64,000 nucleotides of DNA. Origin: Salsipaludibacter sp963812245 (lineage in GTDB: Bacteria > Actinomycetota > Nitriliruptoria > Nitriliruptorales > Nitriliruptoraceae). The DNA lies in contig CAWEUK010000003.1 of the NCBI GenBank assembly GCA_963812245.1, forward strand, positions 62,001 to 126,000, read 5' to 3'. The number at the start of each line of letters is the position of its first letter. Position 1 is the stretch's first letter. Shown one piece after another: positions 26,265-37,384 of this stretch. Made by a program: the position numbers and the translations under genes. The notes below the pieces were generated by a model. It was not told where the DNA came from and searched no databases. It saw only the letters and a program-made list of their open reading frames with translations.

Positions 26265-27374
26265 TCAGCGAACCACGTCCGAAGTCGATGCAGTCCGGTT
26301 GAGCACGTGATCCACGACATGGCGTGCGTCGTCACCGACGCCGAGCAGGAGCATCGACGCGAACGAGTACTGAAACGCCAGGCCGACGAAGTACAGCCCC
26401 GGTGCCTCCGCCACGATGCCCCGGCGTTCGCGGGGCCAGCCGTCCGAGGCGAAGACGGGAAGCTCGATCCAACCGAAGTCGTGCCGGTAACCGGTGCACC
26501 AGATCACGGTCGCGGTGTCGATGATCCGACCATCGTCGAGCACCGGACACCCGTCGCGAACGGCATCCACTCGTTGGGTGAGACGACGAACGCCGGCGTC
26601 CTCGAGGTCCTTGCGTCGGACTCGCAGCAGCGGCCCGCCGTGACCGCGAACCGCGGTCCGCGCCCTGCGTCCCATCGGGGTGTCGAGCGTCAGGATCTTG
26701 GTGAACACCAATGGCTCGAGGCGCGTGAGCAGCGGCAGGGCCCGACCTTCGATGTCAACGGGGATCTGCCCGGTGTCTCGCCCGACGAGCGTGGTGTCGT
26801 GGCCCGCCCGTGCCACCTCGAGTGCGATGTCGGCTCCTGCATGCGCGGCGCCCACGACCAGCACGGGACCCAGAGGCAGGTCGCTCGGGTTGCGGTACTG
26901 GCTCGAGTGCAGTTGGAGGGTGGTCGGATCCAGGTTCCGGGCGAACGCAGGCGTGTGTGGGCGTCCGAAGGTGCCGGTGGCCACGACGACGTTGTCGGCG
27001 TGGATCGAGGTCGTCTCGGTGGTCACGAGGTAGCCGCCGTGGCGGGCCACCACCTTGCCGACCTCGACCCCGTTGCGAACTGGCAACCCGAAGTGATCGG
27101 CATACTCCTCGAGATAGTCCGCGACCTCGTCGCGCGTGGGGAAGTGATGGCGTGGTGCCGGGAAGTCCATCCCGGGCAGACCGTCGAGACACGCAGGGCT
27201 GTACAGCCGCAGTGAGTCGTAGTGGCGCCGCCAGTTGTCACCGACCCGGTCCAACGAGTCGAGCATCACGACGTCCACATCGTGGTCCGCCAGGAGTTTG
27301 CCCGTGGCGAGTCCAGCCTGGCCTGCGCCGATGATCACCGTGTCCCTGCGCTCGATCGTGCCGCCGGTGCTCAT
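26265..27374 (-). CDS. flavin-containing monooxygenase (CzcO/Baeyer-Villiger-like)
   Basis: 369 residues. The FAD motif IIGAGQAGLA is near residue 15, followed by VGDNWRRHYDSLRLYSPACLDGLPGM, typical of group B monooxygenases, the NADPH motif VVGAAHAGADIALEVAR near residue 175 and the late ATVIWCTGYRHDFGWI. These enzymes use NADPH and O2 to oxygenate N, S or C atoms of small organics. The ATG overlaps the stop of the upstream hydrolase-fold gene (ATGA at 27371-27374) and has GGAGGA upstream, so the pair is co-translated. The substrate is unknown. Confidence 0.87.
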   Translation of the reverse strand: MSTGGTIERRDTVIIGAGQAGLATGKLLADHDVDVVMLDSLDRVGDNWRRHYDSLRLYSPACLDGLPGMDFPAPRHHFPTRDEVADYLEEYADHFGLPVRNGVEVGKVVARHGGYLVTTETTSIHADNVVVATGTFGRPHTPAFARNLDPTTLQLHSSQYRNPSDLPLGPVLVVGAAHAGADIALEVARAGHDTTLVGRDTGQIPVDIEGRALPLLTRLEPLVFTKILTLDTPMGRRARTAVRGHGGPLLRVRRKDLEDAGVRRLTQRVDAVRDGCPVLDDGRIIDTATVIWCTGYRHDFGWIELPVFASDGWPRERRGIVAEAPGLYFVGLAFQYSFASMLLLGVGDDARHVVDHVLNRTASTSDVVR

Positions 27375-28323
27375 GCCGTCCTCCTGTCCGCGGCCTGCTC
27401 GTCGTGCTGGAGTGTGCGCAGCGCCGCGACGAACTCGGTCGGGCACTCGGCTGCGGGGTCGTCGCGAGCATCCTCGATGACGTGCAGCGGCCACCCGTGC
27501 CGTCGTGCTTGCGGCCTCGGCCAGGGACAGGTCGACCTGGAGGTCGTGGCGACCATGGATGAGCGAGACCGGGGCGTGCGATGCCTGCAAGGTCGTCGGG
27601 CGGGATCGCCGGCATCCCCACCCGGGGCATGAGCGACCGCAGCGCTGCCTGGTTCGCCGGTTGGTTCGCGCGATCCAGCGCATAGGTGCGCAGGTCATCC
27701 CAGTGCTCGCCGAAGTTGGTCCCGACCCGGTCGAAGTCCACGAAGCACTCGCGAAACAGACGATCGCGTGACAGCGGTGTGGGACGAACGAGGAAGCGGA
27801 CCATCGGCAGGGCGAACCGCAGCGCGGGTCGGAACCACCCGAGCCCGAGCGTGTCGACCAGCACGAGGTGGGCGAGCCGATCGCCGTGGATGATGGCATG
27901 GCGGGCAGCGATCGCCCCGCCCAGCAGGTGGCCGACGACGATCGCGGGTCCGTCGCAGGTTGCCGACAACAGGTCGTCGAGCCATGCCACCATGGCGTCG
28001 CTGTCGAGTGGTCCGGGTTCCGCCCCGGTGGCCCCGTGGCCCGGCAGGTCCACGATCACCAGGCGATTTGTCATGGCCAGGTCGTCGATGACGTTGAGCC
28101 ACACCGCCCAGCACTCGCCCTGTCCGTGCACCAGCACCATGGGCGGTCCCGCGCCGCCTTCGAGGATGGCCGTGTCGATGCCCGCCAGCCGGACGTGTCG
28201 TTCGGTGAGTCCGGAGGCCGCCACCATCCGTTGCCGTGCGGCTGCGGCCGGGTTCGTCTCGCTGGCTGGCTGGGGCTGGCCTTGCTGGGTGTGGCCTTGC
28301 ATGGGGGTGGTGTCCCGTGCCAT
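27371..28323 (-). pseudogene. alpha/beta-hydrolase-fold protein without Ser nucleophile, two apparent frameshifts
   Basis: From ATG 28323 (GAGGAGG upstream) the frame gives an alpha/beta-hydrolase: GGAGPPMVLVHGQGECW (oxyanion region), VIVDLPGHGATG, and VVGHLLGGAIAARH where the usual nucleophile elbow GHSxGG has Leu for Ser (CTG codon, no sign of a point error). The C-terminal part is split by two one-base insertions near 27590 and 27506; reading through gives LQASHAPVSLIHGRHDLQVD and RRHGWPLHVIEDARDDPA, ending ADRRTA at 27371 (316 residues). The normal Asp and His regions are therefore present but not the nucleophile. Cofactor-free dioxygenases and lyases of this fold also depart from the Ser triad. 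It forms an operon with the flavin monooxygenase. Confidence 0.72.
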
Positions 28324-28530
28324 CACTGCCTCCTCGTGCTGCGCCTCGCTGTTGCGGGTGCCTGCATCGAGGTTGCGTGATCGCAACGTCGCCTTCGTCG
28401 GGCGAACCACCCATCTTCACGACGGGCCGACATGGGCAGTTCTGTGCACACGACGGTGGTGCGGCTGTGACCAGCGGGCTGGAACGCCAAGAACACCTGC
28501 GGGTTGGTCGGGTGGCCGCGGCCGCGCCAG

Positions 28531-30171
28531 TCACACGATGTCGTGCTCGTAGGCCCAGGCGGTGGCAGCCGCTCGGGACGACACGTCCAGCTTCACGAAC
28601 ATGTTGCTGAGATGGCGAGCAACCGTCTTCTCGCTGATGACGAGTTCGTCGGCCACCGCGCGACTGGTGGCGCCCGTTGCCACCAGTCGAAGGACGTCCA
28701 CCTCGCGCGGCGTCAGCCCGCCCGGGATCGAGCGTCGCGATGGACCGGCCATGCGCACGACCTCGTCGCGGGCCGGGGTGGCGGCGAGTCCCTCGAACAC
28801 CTGCAGCGCCGCGTCGAGCTCCATGTCGGCGGTGTCGTGGTCACCAAGTGCTCGCAGCGCTCGGGCCATGTGGACACGAATGCGAGCGGCCTCGTACGGC
28901 GCGTCGAGTTCGTGCCAGCATCGCCACGCCCTCGCCAGCGCGGTGCGCGCTTCGGCTGGCCGCCCGAGTGCCAGGCACACGGCGCCGCGACAGCCTGCCG
29001 CTCGCGCCTCCAGCCACACCGAGTCGAAGTCTGCGGCGATCCCCTCGAGCTCGTCGACGCCCGCCTCGGCTTCCGCGACGGCATCCGCGGCCAGCATGAT
29101 CTCGACGTACGCGGCCAGCACGGCTGACCGCCGGACTCGGTCGTGTTGCGCCTCTGCCAGCTCGCGGCGGATCGCGGTGGCCGCATCTGTCACGTTGCCC
29201 TGCGCCAGACGCAACAGGGCCAGTCCCGGATGCAACGGGTGCCCCCACACCCCGGCGCGGCGATAGGCCTCCTCGGCTTCGTCGAGTTCGCCGACCAGTC
29301 GGAGCAATTCGGCCTGCTGATACTGCGCCATGCCCATTGCAGGATCGCCGGGGACAGTGGCGAGGTGGCTGCAGGCGTCCTCGATCTCGTCCCTCGCCAT
29401 CGTCCAGTCGCCCCGCAACTGCATGATCTCCGAGCGGTGGACGAGGCACTGGCCGCGGTAGGGCTTGAGATCGGTCTGGCGGGTGCACCACCGGCTGAGG
29501 ACTGCGGTCCACTCCTGGGCCCGCCTGAGGTCGAAGACCGCGTGGCAGGCAACGATCACGGCGCAGTAGACGAGGCCCACCAGGATGGGCATGACGTCGC
29601 CCGTGGTCGCCGCGACCATCGCCTCGTCCAGCAGGCCGAGCCCGGCCTCGACGTCGCCGATCATGATCAACGACTGGCCGCGGCCAAGCAGTCCGAGGAC
29701 CATCAGGGTGGTGGTGCCGGATCGCTGGGCGATCTCGGCAACCTCTCGGGACAGCGCCAGCGCCGCGTCGGGGTGGCCCGACTCCATTGCGTGGAAGGCC
29801 TGGGGGACCAGCACCAGGCCGTGTGCTGGCGAATCCGACGGGAGGTCGGCGACCACCCGTTGTGCCCGTGCCATCCACCCGCCCCCCTGGGCCTCCTCGC
29901 CCCGGAGGAAGTGCAGGAGCGCCAGCCAGACCGCGGTCCGCACGGCACCCTCCCCATCGCTGGCATCCAACAACCCGTGATGAAGCCGCTCGAGCGCCGC
30001 GAAGGCGTCCACCTCGTGACCAGTGAGCCAGGCCGCGATCGCAAGACGCTCGAGGTCCGCCTGCCCCAGGGCATCGTCGGCGTCGACCGCGCGGAACGTG
30101 TCGTAGGCCGTACCCCACTGGTGTCCGTCGTAGGCCGATCGTGCCACCTCAAGTGATGCTGTTGGCGCCAT
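28531..30171 (-). CDS. TPR-containing LuxR-family transcriptional regulator
   Basis: 546 residues. Residues about 10-460 are helical repeats of TPR/MalT type (LALAQGN, GELDEAEEAYRRAG, ALGRPAEARTALARAW). Residues about 480-546 are a LuxR/NarL helix-turn-helix (GLTPREVDVLRLVATGATSRAVADEL, SEKTVARHLSNMFVKLDV). No ATPase P-loop is present, so it is not a full LAL/MalT protein. The ATG at 30171 has GGGAGG upstream. It is divergent from the molybdenum hydroxylase operon, and in the same direction as the hydrolase-fold and monooxygenase genes 207 bases beyond its 3' end, so it may control either set. Confidence 0.85.
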   Translation of the reverse strand: MAPTASLEVARSAYDGHQWGTAYDTFRAVDADDALGQADLERLAIAAWLTGHEVDAFAALERLHHGLLDASDGEGAVRTAVWLALLHFLRGEEAQGGGWMARAQRVVADLPSDSPAHGLVLVPQAFHAMESGHPDAALALSREVAEIAQRSGTTTLMVLGLLGRGQSLIMIGDVEAGLGLLDEAMVAATTGDVMPILVGLVYCAVIVACHAVFDLRRAQEWTAVLSRWCTRQTDLKPYRGQCLVHRSEIMQLRGDWTMARDEIEDACSHLATVPGDPAMGMAQYQQAELLRLVGELDEAEEAYRRAGVWGHPLHPGLALLRLAQGNVTDAATAIRRELAEAQHDRVRRSAVLAAYVEIMLAADAVAEAEAGVDELEGIAADFDSVWLEARAAGCRGAVCLALGRPAEARTALARAWRCWHELDAPYEAARIRVHMARALRALGDHDTADMELDAALQVFEGLAATPARDEVVRMAGPSRRSIPGGLTPREVDVLRLVATGATSRAVADELVISEKTVARHLSNMFVKLDVSSRAAATAWAYEHDIV

Positions 30172-30390
30172 GCCGCCCGCCTCCCGGTGCAGTGACCTGC
30201 GGGTCCTGGCTCGCGGCGGACGTCGCGATCGGGCACGGCCGCGCCTCGAAGCCTGCGTTGCCAGTGTAGGAGTCCGACCTCGCTCCACGGCTGTCGAGCG
30301 CGCCTGCGATCGGCGGACGATCCAACGATGGCGAGGAGGGCGGTGGTGCAGAATCCGGCGCGTGGCCGTGAGCACGACGCCTCGCGCCAC

Positions 30391-30396
30391 TACGGT
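30391..30396 (+). promoter_or_regulatory. putative -10 element for the molybdenum hydroxylase operon
   Basis: TACGGT at 30391-30396 fits TANNNT. It ends 6 bases before a GTG at 30403, so a leaderless start there is possible, and 45 bases before the GTG at 30442 that I prefer for the protein. Confidence 0.35.
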
Positions 30397-30441
30397 TGAA
30401 GGGTGACGACGAATCCCGTTGCGCGCAACCGAAGGGCTGAC

Positions 30442-31313
30442 GTGAAGCCACCGCCGTTTCGGTACCTCGCACCCACGAGCCTCGACGAGGCCGTGGCTGC
30501 CCTTGCCGACGCCGGGCCGGGCGCCAAGGTGCTGGCCGGGGGCCAGAGCCTGGTGCCGCTGCTCAACATGCGACTGGCGCGTCCGACGACGGTGATCGAC
30601 ATCAACCGTGTTGCAGGCCTCGACACCATCACGGTGTCCGAGCATGCCGTGGCGGTCGGAGCCACGGCGCGTCACGCCCAGGTGCTGGCTGACCCTGACG
30701 TCGCGGCCGCCCTGCCGCTGCTCGGGCAGGCGATCCAGCACGTGGCCCATGCCGTGATTCGCAACCGTGGCACCGTCGTGGGATCGATCGTCCACGCGGA
30801 CCCGGCCGCCGAACTGCCCGCCGTGCTGGCGCTGGTCGAGGGGTCGGTGACGCTGGCCGGGCCCGACGGGCAACGTGACGTCGCCGCCGGCGACTTCTTC
30901 CTCGCCCCCATGGAGTCGTCGATCCGGTCGGACGAGATCGCCGTTGCCGCCACGTTCCCACGTCTGCCCGCCTCGACCGCCACAGCCGTGCACGAGCTGG
31001 CGAGGCGTCACGGGGACTATGCCATGGCGGGAGTCGCCGTGGCCGTCGACGTGGTCGATGACGCCGTGGTGTCGGCCCGCTGTGCGTTCATCGGTGTCAC
31101 CGACGTCCCTGCCGTCGTCGACCTGTCGCACCACCTGGCGGGCCAGGCGCCGGCGACACTCGACACGATGGCCGCAGTCACTGCGGCCCGCGACGCCATC
31201 GACCCAGTGGACGACATCCACGCCACCGCCGACTACCGCCGTCACCTCGCTGGCATCCTGCTGGATCGTGCCCTGCACGACGCGGTGGGACGGCCGTCCA
31301 CGGAGGTGGCCGC

Positions 31314-31317
<4 letters not shown>
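30442..31317 (+). CDS. molybdenum hydroxylase FAD-binding (medium, CoxM-like) subunit
   Basis: 291 residues of the xanthine dehydrogenase/CO dehydrogenase medium subunit, which passes electrons from the FeS subunit to FAD. It begins VKPPPFRYLAPTSLDEA and has the FAD motifs AGGQSLVPLLNMRLA and RNRGTVVGSIVHADPAAELPAV (the TxGGxxxxxDP-type loop). The GTG at 30442 is preferred because GAAGGG lies upstream and homology starts there; a GTG at 30403 would add 13 residues. Its TGA overlaps the small-subunit ATG (31314-31317), the first of several translational couplings in this operon. Confidence 0.9.
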
Positions 31318-32095
<778 letters not shown>

Positions 32096-32099
<4 letters not shown>

Positions 32100-34489
32100 C
32101 GACGAAGTTGTTCGGTGCCCCCATCAAGCGCAAGGAGGACCGGCGCCTGCTGACCGGTCTCGGACGCTACGTCGACGACCTGTCCCACGATGCGTGGGAA
32201 GTCGCCATGGTTCGCAGTCCCCATGCACACGCGACCATCGTCGACATCGACGTGACCGATGCCCTGGACGTCGAGGACCTCGTCGCGATCTACACCTACG
32301 ACGACCTGCCTCCGCGCATGCAGCAGGCGATGCCGCTGCTCATCCCGCACCCGGCCCTGACCGCGCCGCGCACCCAGTTCACGCTCGCCAACGACGAGGT
32401 CAACCACGTCGGCGAGGCCATCGTGATGGTGGTTGCGCGCAATCGCTACGCCGCCGAGGACGCCGCCGAACGCATCCGCGTCGACTACGAGTTCCGCGCC
32501 CCGGTGGTCGGGGTCGAGCGGGCCGCGGCCGCCGACGATGCCGTGCACTCCCACATCCCCGACAACGTCGCCGCCCACCTGGTCCAGGAGATCGGCGACG
32601 CCCGGGCCGCGATCGATGCCGCGCCCCACACGCTCACGTTCCGCCTCGACATCGAACGCTCTGCCTCCACGCCCCTGGAGACGCGGGGGGTGTATGCCCG
32701 CTGGGACGCTGACGAGGGCCACCTGCGGCTGTACTCGTCGACCCAGGCACCCACATCGGTGCGGGCCGCCGTGGCCACCATCCTCGAGATGGACTTCCAG
32801 AAGGTCGAGTGCATCGCGCCCGACGTCGGAGGCGGCTTCGGGGTCAAGATCATGCACCCGTGGCCCGAGGAGGTGCTGGTGCCGTGGGCCGCCACGCTGC
32901 TCGGCCACGACGTCAAGTTCACCGAGGACCGCCGCGAACACTTCATCTCGGCCAACCACGAACGCGAACAGGTGCACCAGCTCGAGGTGGGATTCGACGA
33001 CGACGGCCGGATCCTCGGGGTCGACTTCACCATCCTGCACGACCACGGTGCCTACATCCCGTACGGCCTGATCGTGCCGATCATCACCTCCACGCAGTTC
33101 CTGGGGCCCTACGCCATCACCGACTACCGCGTCGAGTTCACCTCGCTGTACACCAACACGGTCCCCGTGACGCCCTATCGCGGTGCCGGGCGACCCCAGG
33201 CCGTGTTCGCGATGGAACGCCTGATGGACAAGGTCGCTGCGACGCTGGACAAGGACCGCGCCGCGGTCCGCGCGGTCAACCTGATCACGCCCGACCAGAT
33301 GCCCTACGCCTTCGGCCTCACCTTCCAGGACGGTCGTGACTACACCTACGACTCCGGCGACTTCCCGGGATCGCTGGCCAAACTGCTCGACCTGGTCGGG
33401 TGGGAGGACTTCCCCGCCAGGCAGGCGGCTGCGCGCGCCGAGGGACGCCTGCTCGGCATCGGCGTGGCCGCCTACGTCGAGGGCACCGGCGTCGGCCCCT
33501 ACGAGGGTGGCCACGTGCTGGTCGAGCCCACCGGCAAGGTCCAGGTGGCGACCGGTCTGTCCAGCCAGGGCCAGGGCCACGAGACCGCCTTCGCCCAGAT
33601 CGTCGGCGACATCCTGGGCGTGCCCCTGGAGGACATCGAGGTCGTGGTGGGCGACTCGTCGCGGATGCAGTACGCCGTCGGGACGTTCGCGTCGCGGGCG
33701 GCCGTGATGTCCGGCAACGCCATCGGACTGGCCGCCAACAAGGTCCGTGAGAAGGCCCTGGCGCTGGCGTCGGATGCGTTGGAGGTGGACCCCGAGGACC
33801 TCGAACTGGCCGACGGACAGGTGCGTGTCAAGGGTTCGCCCGAGACCGGCCTGGCGCTCAAGATGCTGGCGACGTTGTCCAACCCGTTGCGCTACGCGTT
33901 CGACGAGGACGCCACCGCCGCCACCCAGTTCGCCTCGACCCCCGACCCCGACGTCCCGCCGGTCCCGGTCGGTTTCGCGCCCGGTCTGGAAGGCACGGAC
34001 TTCTACTCCCCGGTGCGTTCGACGTTCGCCAACGGCGTCCATGCCGTGATCGTGGAGGTCGACCCGGACACCTCGGCGATCTCGATCCTCGAGTACGCAG
34101 TGGTGCACGACTGCGGCAGGCTCATCAATCCCATGATCGTCGAGGGCCAGGTGCACGGCGGCGTCGGGCAGGGTGTCGGCGGCGCGCTCTACGAACGCAT
34201 GGCCTACGACGAGCACGGCCAGTTGATGAACGCCTCGTTCATGGACTTCCTCATGCCCTATGCCACCGAGGTGCCGGCCACCATCGACATCGACCATCTC
34301 GAAACGCCGTCACCGCTGAACCCGCTGGGGATCAAGGGTGCGGGCGAAGCCGGCGTGATCCCGTCTGCCGCCGTGTTCGCGTCGGCCATCGAGGATGCCG
34401 TCGGTGTGTCGATCGACGCCATGCCCATCTCGCCGTCACAACTGCACCGCCTGCGGTTGACCGGGAACGACCACCAGGAGCAGCCATGA
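32096..34489 (+). CDS. molybdenum hydroxylase catalytic (large, CoxL-like form II) subunit
   Basis: 797 residues binding the Mo-cytosine-dinucleotide cofactor. It begins with GAPIKRKEDRRLLTGLGRYVDDL and carries GGGFGVKI, the active-site loop VTPYRGAGRPQAVF, SSQGQGHETAFAQI and the catalytic-glutamate loop IKGAGEAGVIPSAA. The loop is of the AYRGAGR (form II) type and lacks the AYxCSFR Cys of true CO dehydrogenase, so the substrate is probably an aldehyde or N-heterocycle rather than CO. The neighbouring nucleobase and nucleoside transport genes make a purine or pyrimidine hydroxylase plausible (inference). ATGA overlaps on both sides. Confidence 0.91.
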
Positions 34490-35148
34490 AGATCTCCGGT
34501 CGCAACGTGATCGCCGCGCCACGACAGCAGGTGTGGGACGCGATCAACGACCCGGCCGTGCTGGCCCGCACGCTGCCGGGGTGCGAGTCGTTGGAGGTGG
34601 TTGGCGACGGGCAGTACAGGGCCACCGTCACCGCCGGCGTCGCCTCGATCCGCGGGACCTACACCGGGACGGTCGTGCTGTCGGACCGCCAAGAACCGAC
34701 GTCGCTCACCTTGGCCGCCCAGGGCGCCGGATCGGCGGGCACCATCGGTGCGGACGTCGACGTGGTGTTGACGCAGGAGGACGGGGCGACGGCCGTGGTG
34801 TGGGAGGCCGAGGCCATCGTGGGTGGCACGATCGGTGGCGTCGGTCAGCGCATGTTGGTGGGGGTCTCCCAGCGCATGGCCGGCGAGTTCTTCGGCAACC
34901 TGGAGGCCGACATCCTCGAGGGGCCGCCCGACGTGCCGGTCGGAGTCGACGAGGTGGCCGGTGTCAGTCGCGGGGGTGCCGGCACCGATCTGGCGGGGCC
35001 GCCCACGGTCGGCACGGTGTTCGCTGGTGGCGCCGGCCGGGCCGCAGGGTCTGGGGGCGGCGACGACACCGTCAAGCTGGTCGGCGCATTCCTGCTCGGT
35101 GCGGCCGTTGCCCTGGTCGGCGTGCTGGTGGGCCGCCGGACCCGCTGA
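34486..35148 (+). CDS. CoxG-like SRPBCC protein with C-terminal membrane anchor
   Basis: 220 residues. The N-terminal 150 residues are the CoxG/START-like fold (MKISGRNVIAAPRQQVWDAINDPAVLARTLPGC, TYTGTVVLSDR, GGVGQRMLVGVSQRMAGEFF). A Gly/Ala-rich linker follows and then a single helix (LVGAFLLGAAVALVGVLVG) with a basic end. CoxG of CO dehydrogenase recruits the enzyme to the membrane and carries menaquinone, so electrons from this hydroxylase probably go to the quinone pool. It overlaps the large-subunit stop by 4 bases and ends the operon. Confidence 0.88.
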   Translation: MKISGRNVIAAPRQQVWDAINDPAVLARTLPGCESLEVVGDGQYRATVTAGVASIRGTYTGTVVLSDRQEPTSLTLAAQGAGSAGTIGADVDVVLTQEDGATAVVWEAEAIVGGTIGGVGQRMLVGVSQRMAGEFFGNLEADILEGPPDVPVGVDEVAGVSRGGAGTDLAGPPTVGTVFAGGAGRAAGSGGGDDTVKLVGAFLLGAAVALVGVLVGRRTR

Positions 35149-35215
35149 CCACTGCGCCACCTCGCGCTCGCCCGGGCGCTTCATTGCTCTTCGAGGGGTG
35201 AAGTGGTGTGCGCTG

Positions 35216-35233
35216 GTGAGCGGGTGCGCTCAC
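35216..35233 (+). terminator. possible hairpin terminator after the molybdenum hydroxylase operon
   Basis: GTGAGC (35216-35221) and GCTCAC (35228-35233) form a 6-bp stem with a 6-base loop 68 bases after the coxG-like stop. Moderate strength and no T-tract. Confidence 0.35.
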
Positions 35234-35383
35234 GACCGTCGACACCTCCCGCGACCGGCCGCCTCGTCTGGGAGCCGTCGCCGCCCATGCGAACGCCCTG
35301 GCCCGACCGTTGTGCGGTGGCAGGTATCAGTCGCTCGGCAGGCTGCTCCTCCTCACCAGCCATCTCCACAGGGGGGAATCTCC

Positions 35384-37147
35384 ATGCATGCACATGCTGC
35401 TCGGCGTCGCCGAGCCAAGTCCATCGCCGCGGCAGTCACGCTCGCGGCCCTCGTGTTCGCGGTGCCGGCGGCAGCCGACACGATCGAACTTCCCAACGGC
35501 GCTGATCTCGAAGCCGAGGTCACCAGCCCCACCGGTGGGGCCACGGTCCTGATCGACGCGGCCGACACCTCGGTCGACGTGCCCATCACGGGCACGGCAG
35601 CCGTGGGTGTCGGGACGCCGGACGTCACCTGGATCTACGTGATCGACGTCTCCGGCAGCACCACCTTCAATGCGTGTGGCGCCACGGTCGTGCTCGACTG
35701 TGAGAAGGACGCCGTGGCGAACCTGCATGCCGCCGTCGTCGCCAGCAACTCGGCCGTCGACGCCGGGATCGTGGTCTTCGGGGAGGGAGGCGCAGCCGGC
35801 GACATGTCTGCCGCTGCAGGCGACCAACCGTTGGTGGCCGTCGCCGACCCCGACTTCGACATCGCCCTGCAGTCGGTGTTCTCTGCCGGGATGAACCAGC
35901 ACACAGCTCGCAACGTCGGGTCGAACTCGACGGACTACGCGGCCGCGCTCGATGCCGCGCTGTCCCCTGCCCAGGCCAGCACCGCCGGGACCATCAACGT
36001 GGTGTTCCTTTCCGACGGTGAATCCAACGAGGACGACTCCGGCTTCGGGGCGGCCCTGGCCAACCATGTGGCCGAGGGTGTCACCATCCATCCGTTCGCA
36101 GTCGGCGCTGGTGTCAGCTGCGCCGGGGGTGCCGAGGGCACCCTGGACGACATGGCGGCCGCGACGGGCACGGACTGCGTCGAGGTCCCGGACCCCGCGG
36201 ACCTGCCCGACATCGTGGCCGACCTGGTCAGCACCCAACTGCTCGAGGTCGAGGTGACCGTCGATGGCTCGCCGGTGCCTGCCACGCTGGTGCCGGGCCT
36301 GCCGGCTGACGGACCCGTGAGTGTCGACGTCTCGGCTGTCGCAGCCGACCTCGGACCGGGAACGCACGAGATCTGCATCACGGCGACGGGCACCGGTCCT
36401 GCCTCGGACCCGTCATCGGAGGAATCGATCACGGACTGTGTCGTGATCAGCGTGTTCGCCTTCGACGTGACCCCGCCCGAGGCAACCAACGAGCTGGGTG
36501 TCGACGACAGCCACACGGTCACGGCGACGTTGTCGGGACCGGCGGGCGAGTTGGCCGGTTGGCCGGTCGACTTCGCGGTGACCGACGGTCCCAATGCGGG
36601 CACCGCCGGGACCTGTGTGCCGGCTGACTGCACGACGGACGCAAGTGGCCAGGTCACCTTCACGTGGACCGTGCCGATCGCGTCGTCGTCGCTGGGGACT
36701 GACACCCTGACCGCGACCATCACCATCGACGGCGACAGCACGTCGGTCGAGGTGACCAAGTTGTGGCAGGACACCACGCCACCCGTGGCTGCCTGCCCCG
36801 AGGGTCCCAACCCCGGTGGCAAGGTGCCGGCGGCACCCGGCAAGGGCGGCCAGGGACAGAACCAGGACGGGTTCTACACCCTGGATGCCACCGACGACGT
36901 GTGGGATGACGAGGACCTGCAGGTCTTCGTGACCGACACGGGCACGGGAACCGTCTTTGGCCCCTTCGGTGTCGGTGACGACATCAAGTACACCGAGGCC
37001 AACGGCGCCAAGCCGTCGATCAAGTCCGGCCCGGGCCAGGTCGAGTGGCGGATCAAGGGCCAGGGCGATGCCCAGGTCACCGCGGTCGACGGATCCGGCA
37101 ACGTGTCTGACCCGGTGGACTGCCTGGTTCCCAACCCACCCAAGTAG
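35384..37147 (+). CDS. secreted von Willebrand factor A domain protein with Ig-like domain
   Basis: 587 residues with a signal peptide (basic MHAHAARRRRAKS, then a hydrophobic core ending AAADT). A VWA domain (about 80-290) carries the MIDAS motif DVSGS in WIYVIDVSGSTTF and VVFLSDGESNEDD. An invasin-type Ig-like domain follows (about 365-460; NELGVDDSHTVTATLSGPAGEL), then a C-terminal domain with Cys pairs ending DCLVPNPPK. Likely extracellular adhesion or scaffold function. A run of six G stands 5-10 bases before the ATG. It is not obviously tied to the hydroxylase operon. Confidence 0.78.
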   Translation: MHAHAARRRRAKSIAAAVTLAALVFAVPAAADTIELPNGADLEAEVTSPTGGATVLIDAADTSVDVPITGTAAVGVGTPDVTWIYVIDVSGSTTFNACGATVVLDCEKDAVANLHAAVVASNSAVDAGIVVFGEGGAAGDMSAAAGDQPLVAVADPDFDIALQSVFSAGMNQHTARNVGSNSTDYAAALDAALSPAQASTAGTINVVFLSDGESNEDDSGFGAALANHVAEGVTIHPFAVGAGVSCAGGAEGTLDDMAAATGTDCVEVPDPADLPDIVADLVSTQLLEVEVTVDGSPVPATLVPGLPADGPVSVDVSAVAADLGPGTHEICITATGTGPASDPSSEESITDCVVISVFAFDVTPPEATNELGVDDSHTVTATLSGPAGELAGWPVDFAVTDGPNAGTAGTCVPADCTTDASGQVTFTWTVPIASSSLGTDTLTATITIDGDSTSVEVTKLWQDTTPPVAACPEGPNPGGKVPAAPGKGGQGQNQDGFYTLDATDDVWDDEDLQVFVTDTGTGTVFGPFGVGDDIKYTEANGAKPSIKSGPGQVEWRIKGQGDAQVTAVDGSGNVSDPVDCLVPNPPK

Positions 37148-37199
37148 TCCTTCGGATCTGCGGCGCTGACCGGCCGCGGATCCGGAAGTGACGTCCGTC

Positions 37200-37228
37200 G
37201 CGGGGAGTGGCCACGTGCCGCTCCCCGC
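37200..37228 (+). terminator. hairpin terminator after the VWA protein gene
   Basis: GCGGGGAG (37200-37207) pairs with CTCCCCGC (37221-37228) across 13 bases, 53 bases after the stop, followed by TTCGTGT. A weaker imperfect hairpin precedes it at about 37150-37187. Confidence 0.5.
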
Positions 37229-37342
37229 TTCGTGTCCGTGCCCGACCGGCCTCCCTGGATTCTGGCGTGGGAGCCTCCGCTGTCCGCAGCGATGGTGCTG
37301 CACCGATTTGCGGTGCCGAGGACGAGGCCGATGGCCTTGGAT

Positions 37343-37348
37343 TAGTGT
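37343..37348 (+). promoter_or_regulatory. putative -10 element for the AhpD-like gene and ABC operon
   Basis: TAGTGT (TANNNT type) ends 36 bases before the ATG at 37385, in the gap after the VWA-gene terminator. It is the likely start of the five-gene transport operon. Confidence 0.35.
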
Positions 37349-37384
37349 CAGGGGGACGCCGACCAACCCAACCGATGAGTGGCC

